NCBI GenBank assembly: GCA_016926925.1 | Contig: JAFGNQ010000175.1 | Coordinates: forward strand, 1-8,231 | Length of the DNA stretch: 8,231 bases | Direction of reading: 5' to 3' | Source: Candidatus Aminicenantota bacterium | GTDB taxonomy: Bacteria > Acidobacteriota > Aminicenantia > Aminicenantales > Aminicenantaceae | Shown: positions 7,501 to 8,231 of the stretch, in pieces | How the letters are laid out: each line of letters opens with the position of its first letter | Numbering within the stretch: position 1 is the first letter of the stretch | Position numbers and translations under genes: made by a program | Notes under the pieces: model-generated | Seen by the model: the letters and a program-made list of their open reading frames with translations, nothing else | Databases searched by the model: none | Told to the model about the DNA's origin: nothing

Positions 7501-7620
7501 TTCCAAAGTTCGTGTGGGAATAGGCTCCTCTTTAGATTCTCTAATCTGAGTACCACACTTCTTACAGAACTCAGAGTCTTGGGTATTATCAGTTCCACAG
7601 TTGGAACATTTAACCCTCAT
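4504..7620 (-). CDS. Membrane Ser/Thr protein kinase with zinc ribbon, TolB/FlgO-like domain and TPR repeats
   Basis: The 1038 residues form a one-pass membrane signalling kinase. Domains in order: a zinc ribbon with C5, C8, C19 and C22; a PknB-like kinase (about 56-315) with glycine loop GKGGMG (63-68), catalytic K85, helix-C E104, HRD at 177-179, K181, N184, DFG at 197-199, SPE at 223-225 and D237; a juxtamembrane part; a membrane helix (about 345-367); a TolB/FlgO-like alpha-beta domain (about 376-510); and at least seven TPR-like units between about 530 and 1020, clearest at 640-740 and 945-1018. All catalytic residues are present and HRD has Arg, so it should be active and activation-loop regulated. 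With the kinase inside the cell, some 670 residues lie outside the membrane as a probable sensor or scaffold. The ATG just before the ribbon has AGGGGG upstream. The stop is TAG. Substrate and signal are unknown. Confidence 0.95.
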   Translation of the reverse strand: MRVKCSNCGTDNTQDSEFCKKCGTQIRESKEEPIPTRTLEASKEELTTGSTFAGRYQIIEELGKGGMGKVYKADDIELNEKVALKLIRPEISADKNTVERFQNELKFARKIVHKNVGRMYDLGKEEGIYFITMEYVEGQDLKGLIRQSGQLAIGTTISMARQICEGLMEAHKLGVVHRDLKPSNIMIDRDGQVRIMDFGIARSLKGKGITGAGVIIGTPEYMSPEQVEGKEVDQRSDIYSLGAILFEMVTGRVPFEGDTPFTIGVKHKSEIPQDPREINAQVPEDLSRIILRCLEKDRETRYQSTGEIRSELKRIAEGLPSTEKFVPLKKSMTSKEITVTFGKKKLLIPALAILVLTVISVIVLLFLHKEAPVEHSVAVITFENQTGERSYDYLQKAIPNLLITSLEQSRNIRVITWERMHDLLVQMGKGDVEVIDGDLGFELCRQNGIEAIVLGSYIKAGEMFATDVKVLDVITKNLLKSTSSRGKGIDSILERQIDELSREISKGVGLPARMVDAVKTRITDVTTTSIEAYDYYLRGREASDKFYHEEAKQYLEKAVELDPQFAVAYLYLSHVYFELQSRGDERNEVLRKAKEYSEKATEKERLYILAEYASSIERDSEKKARILKELTEKYPKEKDAHYELGFYYHGRDLFEEALNEYQKALELAPADGFIMNALAYAYSDIGNYEKAIEHFQKYATFYPEDANPIDSMAEQYFRMGRLAEAIVNYKKALEIKPDFGVGFRIAYIYALKEDYAASMLWLDHDINSVPVPGIKAEGFLWKGVYNFLLGKKESSFSSLTEAEKWAEEADDWPRKVSLDYMRGWWYYELEELELSSEYLQKAWDVLLSFFTNSKSWRAVSDFNFGLLDVKQGKMESVQTRLNEIKSFLPELNPNAKKRSAYQSVILEAEIKMAQGSPGEAIRVMEKAILPDIPTLHTDTIGPYNMPLMRDVLARAYYQNGDLDKAIAEYERLITFDPDSRDRHLIHPKYHLELAKLYEEKGLSSKAIAQYERFLDFWKDADPGITEVDYARERLAGLR

Positions 7621-7647
7621 ATGTACCCCCTACCTCTTCTCGAAATG

Positions 7648-7676
7648 AGAATATCAATTAATCAATAGAGAGTCAA
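7648..7676 (-). promoter_or_regulatory. Promoter of the TPR kinase gene
   Basis: On the minus strand TTGACT (7671-7676) and TATTCT (7648-7653) are separated by exactly 17 bases, matching the sigma70 consensus at five and four positions. The start would be near 7641, giving a leader of about 20 bases that holds the purine-rich ribosome site. Confidence 0.6.
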
Positions 7677-7677
7677 T

Positions 7678-7698
7678 GGAGATTGTGGAGATTGTGGA
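7678..7698. repeat. Short tandem repeat abutting the kinase -35 box
   Basis: The 9-base unit GGAGATTGT is present twice in tandem (7678-7686, 7687-7695), with a third partial GGA. It starts one base upstream of the -35 box (minus-strand sense), on the same DNA face spacing that activators often use. It may be a regulator site or a chance slippage repeat. Confidence 0.5.
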
Positions 7699-7704
7699 AT
7701 TCCC

Positions 7705-7725
7705 TTTGGCCATATTTTGACCAAA
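7705..7725. promoter_or_regulatory. Palindromic operator-like site upstream of the kinase promoter
   Basis: TTTGGCCA (7705-7712) and TGACCAAA (7718-7725) form a near-perfect dyad (7 of 8 positions) around five A/T bases. The shape, 8-5-8 in 21 bp, resembles a dimeric regulator site. It lies about 65-85 bases upstream of the predicted kinase transcription start, a position suited to an activator. The regulator is unknown. Confidence 0.4.
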
Positions 7726-7826
7726 AGGTTGAAAAAAATGCATCACGCTTTCGCCATCAGTCCACAAACTGTCGGCTAATGTTAGGAAGAGGCGGAGAGT
7801 GGGGCTTAAATTAGAAGGGCTTTATT

Positions 7827-8037
7827 ATGAGAAATGAAATTGAAAACGACTACAGCGAGAGAATAGATGCGGTAGATTCTCAATTAAGATCACTGAGAGC
7901 AGAACAAGGCCAGAAGGAAACACTCATCTTACAGGGAGAAAAAAGGTTCTGGCAGACGAAAGAAAAGCGAAATTGGCGGAGGCCGATTAGACTTTGTATG
8001 GGACGAACCCTTTAATACGATTGACCTTATAAACTGA
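7827..8037 (+). pseudogene. Probable remnant of a small coiled-coil-like plus-strand gene, frame broken
   Basis: An ATG with AAGGG seven bases upstream opens 39 charged, helix-prone residues (MRNEIENDYSERIDAV and on). At a run of six A (7939-7944) the frame turns into a Trp/Arg-rich tail ending at 8015, which looks out of frame. Shifting by -1 there continues with equally coiled-coil-like residues (VLADERKAKLAEAD) to a TAG at 7988. The third frame then holds the protein-like segment DFVWDEPFNTIDLIN to a TGA at 8035. Protein-like sequence hopping through three frames suggests a decayed gene, or sequencing indels. The family is not recognised. If intact as drawn, it would instead be a 62-residue hypothetical protein (7827-8015). 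Confidence 0.35.
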
Positions 8038-8231
8038 GAAGAGATGGCCCAAATCTCTAAAACGGATTCTTCAGGCAAAAGAGTTTTGACTATAGCTAAA
8101 GAGATGGAATCCAGTCCGTTTCCGTGATTAACATACTTGAAACCAGGGAAAAGAGCGAGGCCTAGGCTTTATGAGCCGCAAGCTGCATTAGAAACTAGAG
8201 TGAGTCACTGTCTGTTTGAGTCGCATGGTGG
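8038..8231. other. Window end, no confident gene
   Basis: On the plus strand the frame of the preceding remnant stays open apart from TGA at 8035 and 8125, and includes a 27-codon frame beginning MAQISKTDSSGK (8044-8127) with a purine-rich stretch too close to act as a normal ribosome site. This may be further remnant of the same decayed gene. No tRNA, repeat or mobile-element end was recognised. Bases 7726-7826, between the kinase upstream region and the remnant, also show nothing definite. Confidence 0.3.

Noticed and set aside
7938..7946. Programmed -1 frameshift at the A run
   Set aside because: An A AAA AAG heptamer is present, but its phase does not fit the upstream frame. The in-phase version ends in AGG, which slips poorly, and no clear stimulatory structure was seen.
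8035..8127. TGA read as an amino acid (recoding or selenocysteine), since the two interruptions in that frame are both TGA
   Set aside because: Three of the five confident genes use TGA as a normal stop and tryptophan is encoded by TGG throughout. Two TGA in a short stretch can be chance in a decayed gene, and no SECIS-like hairpin was recognised.
1..8231. CRISPR arrays, insertion sequences, tRNA or rRNA genes, phage or defence systems
   Set aside because: I looked for regularly spaced repeats, transposase or recombinase motifs, tRNA-like T-loop sequence and terminal inverted repeats and found none that could be supported.

Overview
The window holds five confident genes, all on the minus strand, with AT-rich spacers between them. 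They encode a single-domain GMP synthase ATP-pyrophosphatase subunit, a one-iron superoxide reductase, a small secreted helical protein of unknown function, a secreted metal-dependent amidohydrolase, and a 1038-residue membrane Ser/Thr kinase with a zinc ribbon in front and a TolB/FlgO-like domain plus TPR repeats behind. This mix (superoxide reductase of anaerobes, two-subunit type GMP synthase, a very large TPR kinase, a secreted amidohydrolase) points to an anaerobic or microaerophilic bacterium. The kinase architecture is most familiar to me from Acidobacteriota and Candidatus Aminicenantes. That placement is inference from gene content, not a database match.

Layout from left to right: guaA-type ATPase subunit (29-961, promoter 988-1016); a gene-free stretch 962-1569 containing a predicted structured RNA on the minus strand (about 1132-1303) with its own strong-looking promoter (1310-1338 plus an A/T tract to 1366), then a perfect 10-bp inverted repeat (1417-1458); superoxide reductase (1570-1899, promoter 1929-1957); small secreted protein (2079-2525) and amidohydrolase (2608-4206), probably one transcript led by the amidohydrolase, with an extended -10 promoter at 4281-4309 and two leader hairpins; a 297-base spacer; the TPR kinase (4504-7620, promoter 7648-7676, with a palindrome at 7705-7725); and finally about 500 bases with only the remains of a small plus-strand reading frame (from 7827).

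The genes do not form one pathway. Nearly every gene or pair has its own recognisable -35/-10 promoter with 17-base spacing, followed by a Shine-Dalgarno sequence, so the region reads as a string of independent units: purine synthesis, superoxide detoxification, secreted hydrolase, and signalling. No CRISPR array, tRNA, rRNA, transposase or defence system was seen. The most interesting unexplained element is the predicted structured RNA between guaA and the superoxide reductase gene. The second is the frame-broken remnant upstream of the kinase.
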